A stretch of DNA of 64,000 bases from Clostridiales bacterium Firm_11 (GTDB lineage: Bacteria > Bacillota > Clostridia > Christensenellales > Aristaeellaceae). The position numbers and the translations under genes are program-made. Below the pieces are notes generated by a model, which worked only from the letters and a program-made list of their open reading frames with translations, was not told the origin of the DNA and made no database searches. The DNA lies in the NCBI GenBank assembly GCA_001604105.1, contig LVAQ01000006.1:248001-312000 (forward strand). Direction: 5' to 3'. Shown here one piece after another: positions 50,446-58,282 of the stretch; position 1 is the first letter of the stretch; every line of letters starts with the position of its first letter.

Positions 50446-51318
50446 ATGAGAAAGTTGCTTTCGATCGCAGTAGTCCTGTTGCTTACACTGACTGTTTTCA
50501 TACCCGCCATCGCAGAGGATGCAGCCGAAGTTACCGCCATCAAAGAGCGTGGCAAACTGCTTGTCGGCGTAAAGGCCGATGTGCCTAGTTTCGGCTATCA
50601 GGAATTAGGCGGGGAGTTTGAGGGTTTGGAAATCGATTTGGCGCATAAGCTTGCCGAGACGATTCTGGGCGACCCCAATGCAGTTGAGTTTACCGCCGTT
50701 ACTGCCAAAACACGCGGCCCGCTGCTGGATACCGGCGAGCTTGACGCCATCATTGCCACCTTCACCATCAAAGCGGATCGCATCCTGCAATATGAGTTCT
50801 CCAAGCCCTATTATGTGGACGCCATCGGTCTTCTGGTCACCAAAGCCAGCGGAATTGCCAGCTTTGCGGATCTGGACGGCAAAACCATCGGCGTTGCCCA
50901 GAGCGCGACAACGCGCGATGCCTTGCAGGCTGCCGCCGATGCCGCCGGGTATAGCATGGAGTTTGCGGAGTTCCCCACCTATCCGGATTTAAAAGCCGCG
51001 CTGGATAGCGGCCGTATCGACTGCTTCTCCGTGGATAAGGCAATCCTGATGGGCTATCTGGACGATACTACCGTATTGCTTCCCGATAGCTTTGCCGCAC
51101 AGCCCTATGGCGTTGCCGTCAAGAAAGGCAACCTGGGTCTGCTCGCAGTTGTGGATGAGCTGATCATGGCTTCTCGTGCTGATGGTTCCATGGATGAGCT
51201 GGTCGTCAAATGGAACCTCCCCACCGTGGACTGGGCTGTTGTGGATCAATACGGCATCGACCTGTGGGCCGAAGCCGAAGAGCTTGCTGCCAATCCCACG
51301 CCTACACCGGCGAGCTAA
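50446..51318 (+). CDS. Amino-acid ABC transporter substrate-binding protein
   Basis: 290-residue family 3 solute-binding protein. Signal peptide of about 23 residues (MRKLLSIAVVLLLTLTVFIPAIAE) with type I cleavage and no lipobox cysteine. The mature part has GKLLVGVKADVPSFGY, EGLEIDLAHKLAE, DAIIATFTIKADRILQYEFSKPYYVD and GKTIGVAQSATTRDAL, the glutamine/polar amino acid pattern. The C-terminus ends PTPTPAS, a short linker-like tail. It lies 18 bases after the ATPase gene. Confidence 0.93.
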   Translation: MRKLLSIAVVLLLTLTVFIPAIAEDAAEVTAIKERGKLLVGVKADVPSFGYQELGGEFEGLEIDLAHKLAETILGDPNAVEFTAVTAKTRGPLLDTGELDAIIATFTIKADRILQYEFSKPYYVDAIGLLVTKASGIASFADLDGKTIGVAQSATTRDALQAAADAAGYSMEFAEFPTYPDLKAALDSGRIDCFSVDKAILMGYLDDTTVLLPDSFAAQPYGVAVKKGNLGLLAVVDELIMASRADGSMDELVVKWNLPTVDWAVVDQYGIDLWAEAEELAANPTPTPAS

Positions 51319-51334
51319 CAAAGTGAATCGGCGT

Positions 51335-51367
51335 GCGAGCGGAGGCCTCCGTGGTCTCCGCTCCCGC
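51335..51367 (+). promoter_or_regulatory. Stem-loop after the binding-protein gene
   Basis: GAGCGGAG (51337-51344) and CTCCGCTC (51356-51363) form an 8-bp stem, extendable outward by GCG/CGC with a bulge, 20 bases past the stop. No T tract. As in the phn operon, it may protect the upstream mRNA and reduce expression of the permeases. Confidence 0.5.
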
Positions 51368-51390
51368 TTGTGTACAGGGAAGTGAAACAA

Positions 51391-52062
51391 GTGACAGGAC
51401 CTTTCTCACAGCAGAACTGGCAAACCTGGTTCAGCGATTGGACTTTCTTTGCGGATGGTTTTCTGCTTACCATCTATATATCGCTGCTGGCGCTTATGTT
51501 TACGTTAATCATCGGGGTCATTGCAGGCATACTCCTGTGCGGCAACAATCGCATCATCCTTTCTTTCCTAAAGGGTTATATGTCCTTTTTTCAAAACACA
51601 CCATTGGTCATACAAATATTCATTTACTATAATGTGCTTCCAAAAATAGGCGTTCTGCTCAGCGTCGAAGCCATCGGCGTGCTGGGTCTGGCTTTATATA
51701 CGGGTGCTTATGCGGCGGATATTGTTCACAGCGCCATCAAAGCTGTGCCTACAGGGCAGATGGAAGCCGCCAGCAGCCAGGGTTTCAGTTACCTTCAAGC
51801 AATGTTTTTTGTCATTTTACCGCAGGCTATCAAAATCGGATTGCCGCCAATGACCAACCAAGCCGTCAACCTGATTAAAAACTCATCCGTGCTGGCGGTA
51901 ATCGCCGGCGGTGAATTGATGTACCGTGCGGATGTGTGGAGCGGCAGCAACTTGATCTATGGGCCTACGTTTGTGATGACGGGCGTTCTATATTTGGTTA
52001 TTTGCCTGCCCATATCGCTACTGGCTCGCTGGCTTGAGAAAAGGAGTGTGCGCAATGTTTGA
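51391..52062 (+). CDS. Amino-acid ABC transporter permease 1
   Basis: 223-residue permease of the HisM/GlnP type with about five membrane helices and the EAA loop MEAASSQGFSYLQAMFFVILPQAIKIGLPP. The start is uncertain: the ATG at 51370 has no ribosome site, whereas the GTG at 51391 has AGGGA about 10 bases upstream and is preferred. It overlaps the start of the second permease. The pair would form the channel of this importer. Confidence 0.9.
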   Translation: MTGPFSQQNWQTWFSDWTFFADGFLLTIYISLLALMFTLIIGVIAGILLCGNNRIILSFLKGYMSFFQNTPLVIQIFIYYNVLPKIGVLLSVEAIGVLGLALYTGAYAADIVHSAIKAVPTGQMEAASSQGFSYLQAMFFVILPQAIKIGLPPMTNQAVNLIKNSSVLAVIAGGELMYRADVWSGSNLIYGPTFVMTGVLYLVICLPISLLARWLEKRSVRNV

Positions 52063-52735
52063 TCGCTGGCTGCACGCCTTTGAAGTCGTGTTTGCGCCCA
52101 GGATTCTTGCCTTTTTAGGGCAGGGCGTGGTAAATACCCTGTACATCGCCGCCGTATCTATCCTGCTAAGTCTGGTGTTTGGCACCATCCTCGGTTTGAT
52201 GCGAAACAGCAAGCAACGCGTCATCCAAATCATCGCGACACTGTATATTGAAATCGTCCGTAATATCCCGCTGACGCTGTTCATCATATCAATGCGGTTC
52301 ATGACCAAGCTTCCCCCGCTGGAAAGCGGCATTGCGGCCATGACGGTATTTACGTCCGCCATTGTGGCGGAGATTGTCCGCGGAGGGCTAAACTCCATTG
52401 GCAAAGGGCAATGGGAGGCTGCAACATCTCAAGGATTCTCGCATACGCAAACGCTTTGGTTTGTGATCATCCCGCAGGCGCTACGGCGGATCCGTTCTCC
52501 GCTTATCTCTCAATTCGTAACGACCGTCAAGGATACTTCCTTCTGTGCGTTGGTGGGCACCTATGAATTGAGCTTTACCAGCAAAATTGTTATGGCGCAC
52601 CGCAGCATCGTAACCGCGGAAGATATCTTGACGCTCTACCTCCTGGTCGCTTTCATCTACTACATCATCAACCGTGTTTTCTCGGGTTTTGCCCGTCGTG
52701 AACGTGGCGACGCGATGAAGGGCGTTGTCAGGTAA
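52055..52735 (+). CDS. Amino-acid ABC transporter permease 2
   Basis: 226-residue HisM/GlnP-type permease with the EAA loop WEAATSQGFSHTQTLWFVIIPQALRRIRSPLISQ and about five membrane helices. The ATG at 52055 follows AAGGAG by 8 bases and overlaps the first permease by 8 bases. It is the last gene of the importer operon, followed by a terminator. Confidence 0.93.
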   Translation: MFDRWLHAFEVVFAPRILAFLGQGVVNTLYIAAVSILLSLVFGTILGLMRNSKQRVIQIIATLYIEIVRNIPLTLFIISMRFMTKLPPLESGIAAMTVFTSAIVAEIVRGGLNSIGKGQWEAATSQGFSHTQTLWFVIIPQALRRIRSPLISQFVTTVKDTSFCALVGTYELSFTSKIVMAHRSIVTAEDILTLYLLVAFIYYIINRVFSGFARRERGDAMKGVVR

Positions 52736-52864
52736 GGTAAACCGCACAACCAACTGCTTCAATGCGTGGATTCTTGCTTACAGAACAGGCATTAGCCGCT
52801 GGCTTGCGTTCTCCTCGCCCATTTCTCAGAACAACGCGGCTTAAAGCCCCGCTGCCTACAGCAA

Positions 52865-52902
52865 AGCGCCATTCGCTGTGTTAAGCCAATGGCGCTCTTT
52901 TT
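52865..52902. terminator. Bidirectional terminator after the ABC operon
   Basis: AGCGCCATT (52865-52873) and AATGGCGCT (52888-52896) form a 9-bp stem, followed on the plus strand by CTTTTT and on the minus strand by TTTG. It sits between the permease gene (+) and the LytTR gene (-), which converge. Confidence 0.8.
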
Positions 52903-52937
52903 ATGGTCTTCATCAGGCGCTGCTTCCATTGCTTGTA

Positions 52938-53699
52938 TCAGCGAAACAGCTGCTCCAGTTCATCATACTTCTCATGGGTTATCAGCGCGTCATGCTTGGT
53001 GCCATGTAAGCGCACCACATAGGTCCATCGGCCGTAAGGCGTAATGTCCTTGATGTGGTTAAGGTTGATGATATAGCTCTTGTGGCAGCGGAAGAACGCG
53101 TCTTTGGGCAAGCGTTCCTCCATCTCCGCCAGAGAATCACCTGTTACATAACGACCATCCTCATGACGGGTATATAGCACCGTGGCACGATCTTCCCGCT
53201 GCACCAGCAGTATATCATTGAGATCGATAAAGCTCACGCCCTCGCGATGCCGGAGCATCAGGCGACCATCAATCGGCTTTCGATCCGCCTTGATCGCCTT
53301 TGGCACATCCGCAGGCGGGCAGGTACGGCAGGTGAGGCGATCCCGCACGCGTTCCAGCGTCTGGGTCACGCGCTCAACCTTGAATGGTTTAACCAGATAA
53401 TCAAACGCGTATACCTCAAAAGCATCGCTCATATAGGCATCGTGTGCGGTCGCAAAGATGATTACCGTTGTTGGATCCATATCCTGAATGTGGCGCGCGC
53501 AATCCACGCCGGAGAGTTTGGGCATCTCCACATCCAGAAATACAACATGCGGCTTCAGCGACTCAATTTTCTCCAGCGCATCCGCGCCATCTTCGGCTTC
53601 CGCGACGAGCGTAAACCCATCCACACGCTCAATGATGTGGCGCATTACCGAACGCATGCCCGCGTCATCATCCGCGATTAGAATTTTGAAACCGTTCAA
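52938..53699 (-). CDS. LytTR-family response regulator
   Basis: 253 residues: receiver domain (about 5-125) with acidic DDD, phospho-acceptor D55 in VVFLDVEMPKLSG, T in FATAHDAY and K in YLVKPF; then a LytTR DNA-binding domain (about 150-253) with SFIDLNDILLVQRE, FFRCHKSYIINLNHI. No sensor kinase is nearby. It is the last gene of the nfeD-floA-unknown operon, starting 2 bases after the unknown gene. LytTR regulators often control surface or virulence factors. Confidence 0.93.
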   Translation of the reverse strand: MNGFKILIADDDAGMRSVMRHIIERVDGFTLVAEAEDGADALEKIESLKPHVVFLDVEMPKLSGVDCARHIQDMDPTTVIIFATAHDAYMSDAFEVYAFDYLVKPFKVERVTQTLERVRDRLTCRTCPPADVPKAIKADRKPIDGRLMLRHREGVSFIDLNDILLVQREDRATVLYTRHEDGRYVTGDSLAEMEERLPKDAFFRCHKSYIINLNHIKDITPYGRWTYVVRLHGTKHDALITHEKYDELEQLFR

Positions 53700-53701
53700 T
53701 G

Positions 53702-54259
53702 TTATCCCCCTCGTTTGCGTGTTCTGCTGAGGATTTCATGCATGACAACCGCCTGCACAATCGCATCTCCACTAAGCTGCGCTGGCAGTATCGTATGTGG
53801 ATACTGTTCCTGGCTATGCGGTTCGTCCGTCGATTCCTGTACGATACGATCCTGCTGACGCCCTTGGCGCTGTGTATCCATACTCTCCATCAGGTTGGAT
53901 TCACCTTCAGCAGACGCCGTTCCCTCCAGGCTGTAAGGATCCATGCTGCCATCGGTGCTGCGCAATCGCGCATCCTCCAGCCTTGAACGAATAGGAACAT
54001 ATACCTCTGTGCGTACAAATTCTCTGTTAAGCTGTTTCTCGCTATCTCCAGTCGCTTTGCGTTGCGTGGCCTTTGGTTGACTCTTTGGCTTTGCTACGTT
54101 TTGACCCGAGTCCCAGGGGGAAGACCGCGTCTGCTGCGGTTTACCTTCCTCCGTAAACTCCTTGATAAGCTTCTTCCAGCTTGAACCCTGTTTGCTGAAC
54201 ACATTTCGAAAAATCAAAGCTAAAATCGCCAGTATGATAAGCCCTTCCACAGCGTTCAC
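53702..54259 (-). CDS. Membrane-anchored protein of unknown function in the floA operon
   Basis: 185 residues, not recognised. One N-terminal hydrophobic helix (about 3-20, VEGLIILAILALIFRNVFS) is followed by a long hydrophilic, low-complexity region rich in Q, S, R, E and P, then a helical end DAIVQAVVMHEILSRTRK. It occupies the place of yqfB after floA in Bacillus, but I see no detailed similarity. Cotranscription with nfeD-floA and a LytTR regulator suggests a membrane-associated role. Confidence 0.65.
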   Translation of the reverse strand: MNAVEGLIILAILALIFRNVFSKQGSSWKKLIKEFTEEGKPQQTRSSPWDSGQNVAKPKSQPKATQRKATGDSEKQLNREFVRTEVYVPIRSRLEDARLRSTDGSMDPYSLEGTASAEGESNLMESMDTQRQGRQQDRIVQESTDEPHSQEQYPHTILPAQLSGDAIVQAVVMHEILSRTRKRGG

Positions 54260-54270
54260 CTCGCAATATA

Positions 54271-54296
54271 CGCCGGAGGCGCTTGAGCCTCCGGCG
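54271..54296 (-). promoter_or_regulatory. GC-rich stem-loop after floA
   Basis: CGCCGGAGGC/GCCTCCGGCG, a 10-bp perfect stem with a 6-base loop, lies within the operon between floA and the unknown gene. No T tract, so it is probably a processing or partial termination site. Confidence 0.55.
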
Positions 54297-54306
54297 CCGT
54301 GGCAGG

Positions 54307-55371
54307 TTATTTCTGACCCCGGTTTCCGTCGTTATGGTTTGTAGCGCTCGGCGTTGCGGCTTTGGCAATACCATCGCGCATCTCGGTATCTGCGATGACG
54401 TTCTTCATCTGATAATAGTCCATCACACCCAGCTTGCCTTCACGAAGCGCGGCGGATAGCGCGAGCGGAACCTGCGCTTCTGCTTCCACAACCTGTGCGC
54501 GCTTTTCCTGAACAGCCGCTTTCATTTCCTGCTCGCGAGCGACGGCCATGGCACGGCGTTCTTCCGCGCGCGCCTGCGCAATACGGCGATCCGCTTCCGC
54601 CTGATCCATCTGCAATTGCGCACCGATGTTACGACCCACGTCCACATCCGCAATATCGATGGAAAGGATTTCATAGGCAGTACCTGCGTCAAGACCCTTG
54701 CTCAGCACCGTACGGCTGATCAAATCCGGATTCTCCAGAACCTGCTTATGGGTTTCCGCAGAGCCGACCGTCGTTACGATGCCTTCGCCTACGCGGGCGA
54801 TGATCGTCTCTTCCCCTGCGCCGCCAACCAACCGTTCGATGTTGGTACGAACCGTCACACGGGCTTTGGCACGCAATTCAATACCGTCTTTGGCAATGGC
54901 CGCGACAACCGGTGTTTCAATCACTTTGGGGGTTACGCTCATCTGCACGGCTTGCAGCACATCACGCCCGGCCAGATCGATGGCGCTTGCCTTTTCAAAA
55001 GGCATTTCAATGTTGGAACGCTGTGCGGCAATCAACGCGTTAATCACACGGTCAACATTACCGCCGGCCAGAAAATGCGTTTCAAGTTTGGGCAGCGTGA
55101 CATCAAGCCCTGCTTTTCGCGCTTTGATCAATGGTTCCACCAACCGTTTGGGTTGGATACGGCGCAGGCGCATACCGATGAGCGAGCTGATGCTCACATG
55201 TACGCCCGCAGCCAGTGAGGTGATCCACAGTCCCAAGGGTACAAAACGCAGGAACACTGCAACCAGTACCAGTACGACCGCTAAGACCATCATAATCCAG
55301 AGTACCGATGACATTGGCTCGCTTACACTCAGGCTGGCTGCTCCCATGCTGGTCAGTAGGGATCTGAACAT
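54307..55371 (-). CDS. floA: Flotillin-like protein FloA
   Basis: 354-residue membrane-scaffold protein of the FloA (YqfA) type. N-terminal membrane helices (about 20-60), then the SPFH/flotillin core with [52 protein letters not shown], and the C-terminal coiled coil with the [21 protein letters not shown] repeat. FloA organises ordered membrane domains. It is 42 bases after the NfeD gene, the standard pairing (yqeZ-yqfA). Confidence 0.95.
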   Translation of the reverse strand: MFRSLLTSMGAASLSVSEPMSSVLWIMMVLAVVLVLVAVFLRFVPLGLWITSLAAGVHVSISSLIGMRLRRIQPKRLVEPLIKARKAGLDVTLPKLETHFLAGGNVDRVINALIAAQRSNIEMPFEKASAIDLAGRDVLQAVQMSVTPKVIETPVVAAIAKDGIELRAKARVTVRTNIERLVGGAGEETIIARVGEGIVTTVGSAETHKQVLENPDLISRTVLSKGLDAGTAYEILSIDIADVDVGRNIGAQLQMDQAEADRRIAQARAEERRAMAVAREQEMKAAVQEKRAQVVEAEAQVPLALSAALREGKLGVMDYYQMKNVIADTEMRDGIAKAATPSATNHNDGNRGQK

Positions 55372-55413
55372 ACCCTTTGCCTCCTTTTGCTTATACGGCG
55401 CTCACACGCCTAG

Positions 55414-55950
55414 TTAATTCACAGTAGTATCTGAAGCTGCCGGTTTATCTGCCGAAACACGGCGTACGACTACACGCACACCTTCTACATTCGCTACGCG
55501 CACCCGCGTACCTTGGGGAACAAACTCCCCTTCCGAAACTACATTCATACGAATGCCCTCGATTTCCGCCATGCCTGCCGGCCGCAGCGGTGTGGTGGTT
55601 TCGCCCTCCTTGCCAATGAACACATCCATATCCGCAGTAGCAATATAACCCTGATCCGATGTTTCACGCTGCATCAGGATGATGGGTGATTTGGATAGTC
55701 TTCCTTTGGTAGCAGAGCGCAGCGAGAACGATATCGTTATGCCGACCACCGCCAGTATGACGATTAGTAGCCCCATAGCAGCAAGCCCGCCATGCTTCAT
55801 ATACACCAGCACAATGGTCACGATTTCTAGCAGGATGCCGGCAATGCCCGCAACCCCAAACCCTGGCAGAAATACTTCCGCAACCAATAACGCGACGCCG
55901 ACAAAGAAACATATAATGATGGGGAGGTTTGCCGCAAAAAATTCGATCAT
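55414..55950 (-). CDS. NfeD-family membrane protein
   Basis: 178 residues with three or four N-terminal membrane helices (residues 1-75), FFVGVALLVAEVFLPGFGVAGIAGI, and a C-terminal OB-fold soluble domain (about 100-170) with GKEGETTTPLRPAGMAEIEG and VPQGTRVRVANVEGVRVVVRRV. This is the short NfeD without the protease domain, the partner usually encoded before flotillin. GGAGG lies before the ATG. It starts the nfeD-floA-unknown-LytTR run. Confidence 0.93.
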   Translation of the reverse strand: MIEFFAANLPIIICFFVGVALLVAEVFLPGFGVAGIAGILLEIVTIVLVYMKHGGLAAMGLLIVILAVVGITISFSLRSATKGRLSKSPIILMQRETSDQGYIATADMDVFIGKEGETTTPLRPAGMAEIEGIRMNVVSEGEFVPQGTRVRVANVEGVRVVVRRVSADKPAASDTTVN

Positions 55951-56040
55951 CCCAAACCCTCCTTGTATTTGATGATAGCATCATACCATGATTCAAGGAA
56001 TATTTCCCACCCCTGTGCACCAAAGCAACCAAACGATGGT

Positions 56041-56664
56041 TCAAATGTCCTTTTGCTCGCCGTTCTGTAGGGAAATGCTGAGGCGAGCCAGATCTGTTTG
56101 GTACACATCTGCAAGCGCACGATCATAAATCACCGCGGCAGGATGGTACAGCGCAAACAGCGGAAGGCATAAAACGCCATCATGCTGCGTCTTTATCTGC
56201 ACTTGGTGCCACTGCCCATGGCATTGCCCTATTCTTTCGCCTGCTGTCAGAAAAGCGCTTAAAGCTACGTTCCCGAGCGTAACCAGCACCTGCGGCCTGA
56301 TCAGCGCTACTTCCCGCATCAGCCAGGGGGTAAACAGCGCGATCTCAGCGCGGTTCGGCGGGCGGTTAACGATTCTGCCCGCTTTGCTTACGCGGCTTGG
56401 GCGAATCTTCACAACGTTGGTGACATACAGCGCTTCCCGGGAAAGGTCAATGGCGTTCAGGAACGCGGTCAGGTTCTTCCCCGCTTTGCCTACAAAGGGC
56501 TTGCCCTGCCGCGCCTCTTGCTCGCCCGGCGCTTCGCCGATGAGCATCAGTTTGGGCTCATGGGTTTTACCATCCCCAAAGGCCAGCGGTGGCGGTTCAC
56601 AGTCGTAGTATATACCAACAGCCTGCGAAAGCTCGCTCTGCCATATTGCCAGCGTATCCTGCAT
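56041..56664 (-). CDS. Uracil-DNA glycosylase superfamily protein lacking the Fe-S cysteines
   Basis: 207 residues of the same superfamily as the upstream family-4 glycosylase, with motif LMLIGEAPGEQEARQGKPFVGKAG and the C-terminal ALYHPAAVIYD. The four cysteines that hold the 4Fe-4S cluster in family 4 are absent at the expected places (NVVKIRPSR where the paralogue has CNTVKCRPP). It may be a structural variant or have changed specificity. The ATG at 56664 overlaps the upstream gene's stop (ATGA). Confidence 0.85.
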   Translation of the reverse strand: MQDTLAIWQSELSQAVGIYYDCEPPPLAFGDGKTHEPKLMLIGEAPGEQEARQGKPFVGKAGKNLTAFLNAIDLSREALYVTNVVKIRPSRVSKAGRIVNRPPNRAEIALFTPWLMREVALIRPQVLVTLGNVALSAFLTAGERIGQCHGQWHQVQIKTQHDGVLCLPLFALYHPAAVIYDRALADVYQTDLARLSISLQNGEQKDI

Positions 56665-57251
56665 CAGGGTTCTCCTCTCTGCAAAGCCTGATACAAGCCC
56701 AGCGTATCCAGTTTCTGTCGAACCTGCTTCAAATCTTCCCACGCTTCACGTTTCCGGCCTTGATCCCGTAGCAGCGCCGCAGGGTGATACGTGGCCATAA
56801 TCGCAACGCCGTTACGCTCAAACCATTGCCCCCGGCAACGCGTAATGCGATAGCTTTCCCCCAGAACACATCGCACAGCTGTGCTTCCCAGCAGCAAAAC
56901 GACTTTGGGTGATACCAGCGCCCATTGCGCCAGTAGGAAAGGCTCACAAGCGGCCGTTTCCTCCGGAAGCGGCGTTCGGTTGTTCGGCGGACGGCATTTG
57001 ACAGTATTACAGATGTACACGCTTTCCCGCGTTATTTGGATCGCTTCAAGCATTTTTGTCAGCAACTGACCCGCCGCGCCTACAAAAGCAAGCCCCTGTC
57101 GATCTTCCTGCTCACCGGGCGCTTCACCGATGAGCATCAGCGGTGCGCTTGGGTCTCCCTGCCCCGGAATTTTCTGCGTGCATCCTTCACATAATGCGCA
57201 AGCAGCACAATCGGATATCTGTTGCGAAAGCTTCGCCCAAGACGTTTCCAT
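56664..57251 (-). CDS. Family 4 uracil-DNA glycosylase
   Basis: 195-residue thermostable-type UDG that removes uracil from DNA. It has the cluster-binding cysteines CAACALCEGC and CNTVKCRPPNNRTP...EETAAC, the uracil pocket GEAPGEQEDRQGLAFVGAAG, and the C-terminal YHPAALLRDQGRK motif. GGAGG precedes the ATG. It is directly followed by a paralogue, overlapping by one base pair of the ATGA junction. Confidence 0.94.
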   Translation of the reverse strand: METSWAKLSQQISDCAACALCEGCTQKIPGQGDPSAPLMLIGEAPGEQEDRQGLAFVGAAGQLLTKMLEAIQITRESVYICNTVKCRPPNNRTPLPEETAACEPFLLAQWALVSPKVVLLLGSTAVRCVLGESYRITRCRGQWFERNGVAIMATYHPAALLRDQGRKREAWEDLKQVRQKLDTLGLYQALQRGEP

Positions 57252-57269
57252 GGCTTTGCCTCCGTCCTG

Positions 57270-57581
57270 CTATTGTAATTGCGATGTCAGCAGCGTAAAT
57301 GACTGGGTGATATCGCTTTGCAGCCAAGTGATCAAGCTCACCAAAATGGCCACCAGCAAAAGAATCACCGCCAACCCCGCAAGCACGCTCACCAGATCAA
57401 ACACATTCATGGCGACGTGGAAGCGGTGCATATCGTCCAGTTCTTCATTCTCATCGGAATAATCTTCATCTTCAAAGCCAGTTTGCGAATAATCGACGTA
57501 GCGAGGATCCTGTTCTTGCAGCGGATCGCCTTGCATGTAATCCTCTTCAAGCGGCTCCTGTTCTTCCTGCCAGCGATTCAT
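57270..57581 (-). CDS. Small acidic single-TM protein
   Basis: 103 residues: an acidic cytoplasmic N-terminal half (rich in E, D and Q), then a membrane helix (about 58-85, VFDLVSVLAGLAVILLLVAILVSLITWL). No family recognised. The ATG at 57581 is fixed by GGAGGAG 8 bases upstream; the longer frame reaches into trmL. It lies between trmL and the first UDG gene. Confidence 0.7.
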   Translation of the reverse strand: MNRWQEEQEPLEEDYMQGDPLQEQDPRYVDYSQTGFEDEDYSDENEELDDMHRFHVAMNVFDLVSVLAGLAVILLLVAILVSLITWLQSDITQSFTLLTSQLQ

Positions 57582-57609
57582 CCATACATCTCCTCCGCCT
57601 ATGACGCTG

Positions 57610-58125
57610 TTATAGATAATCCATCCATGGTTCAGCCGGATCGTCCCGACCGGTGAGCGTTCCATCTGTTTGCAGCCCTCCAAAATTCTGCTGCCGCAGC
57701 GCCTCATAGGTTACGATGGCAACGGCGTTGCTCAGGTTCAGGCTGCGCGCCCCGTCAATCATCGGGATTCGTACACAACGGTCGTAAACACGGCTTAGCA
57801 GGCTCTCCGGTAACCCTTTCGTTTCACAGCCGAACACCAAAAAGTCATCCGGATGATAGGTAGCGGCCGTATAGCATCGCGGTGCCTTCGTGGATAGAAA
57901 GTGCATCCGCGCGGCTGGATAAATAGAAATAAGCGACTCAAAGCTTTCATATTGCGCGAACGTAAGCATATTCCAATAATCCAGCCCGGCGCGCTTGAGG
58001 TATTTATCAGCGAGGGAAAACCCCAGGGGCTTGATCAAATGCAGCGTAGCGCCTGTCGCCGCGCAGGTGCGGGCGATGTTGCCAGTATTCTGCGGTATCT
58101 CCGGGTTCATGAGCACAATGTGCAC
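57610..58125 (-). CDS. trmL: TrmL, tRNA (cytidine/uridine-34-2'-O-)-methyltransferase
   Basis: 171-residue SPOUT methyltransferase modifying the wobble base of tRNA-Leu. The motifs MNPEIPQNTGNIARTCAATGATLHLIKP, FGCETKGLP and IPMIDGARSLNLSNAVAIVTYEALRQ are diagnostic of the trefoil-knot fold. The start is GTG at 58125 with GAGGAGG 8 bases upstream. A longer frame from an ATG at 58152 would begin within the promoter and is rejected. Confidence 0.93.
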   Translation of the reverse strand: MHIVLMNPEIPQNTGNIARTCAATGATLHLIKPLGFSLADKYLKRAGLDYWNMLTFAQYESFESLISIYPAARMHFLSTKAPRCYTAATYHPDDFLVFGCETKGLPESLLSRVYDRCVRIPMIDGARSLNLSNAVAIVTYEALRQQNFGGLQTDGTLTGRDDPAEPWMDYL

Positions 58126-58143
58126 AGCATATGCCTCCTCAGT

Positions 58144-58172
58144 ATTGTACAACCATCACGCGCTTTTTTCAA
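58144..58172 (-). promoter_or_regulatory. Promoter of trmL with very short leader
   Basis: Minus strand TTGAAA (58167-58172) and TACAAT (58144-58149), spacer 17. The start near 58137 leaves only about 12 bases before the GTG, just enough for the ribosome site. Confidence 0.6.
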
Positions 58173-58282
58173 CCAAGGCGTAAACGCACCAGCAGGGTGG
58201 ACGTAAACGGCGGCTGATATGATCGTACGGATCATGATTCTTTTTAACAGGGCGGTAGCAGTATCAAAGCAACGCCGTTTTA

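Noticed and set aside
54616-55417. 200- and 239-codon plus-strand ORFs opposite floA
   Set aside because: Both are antisense to intact floA and have no ribosome site.
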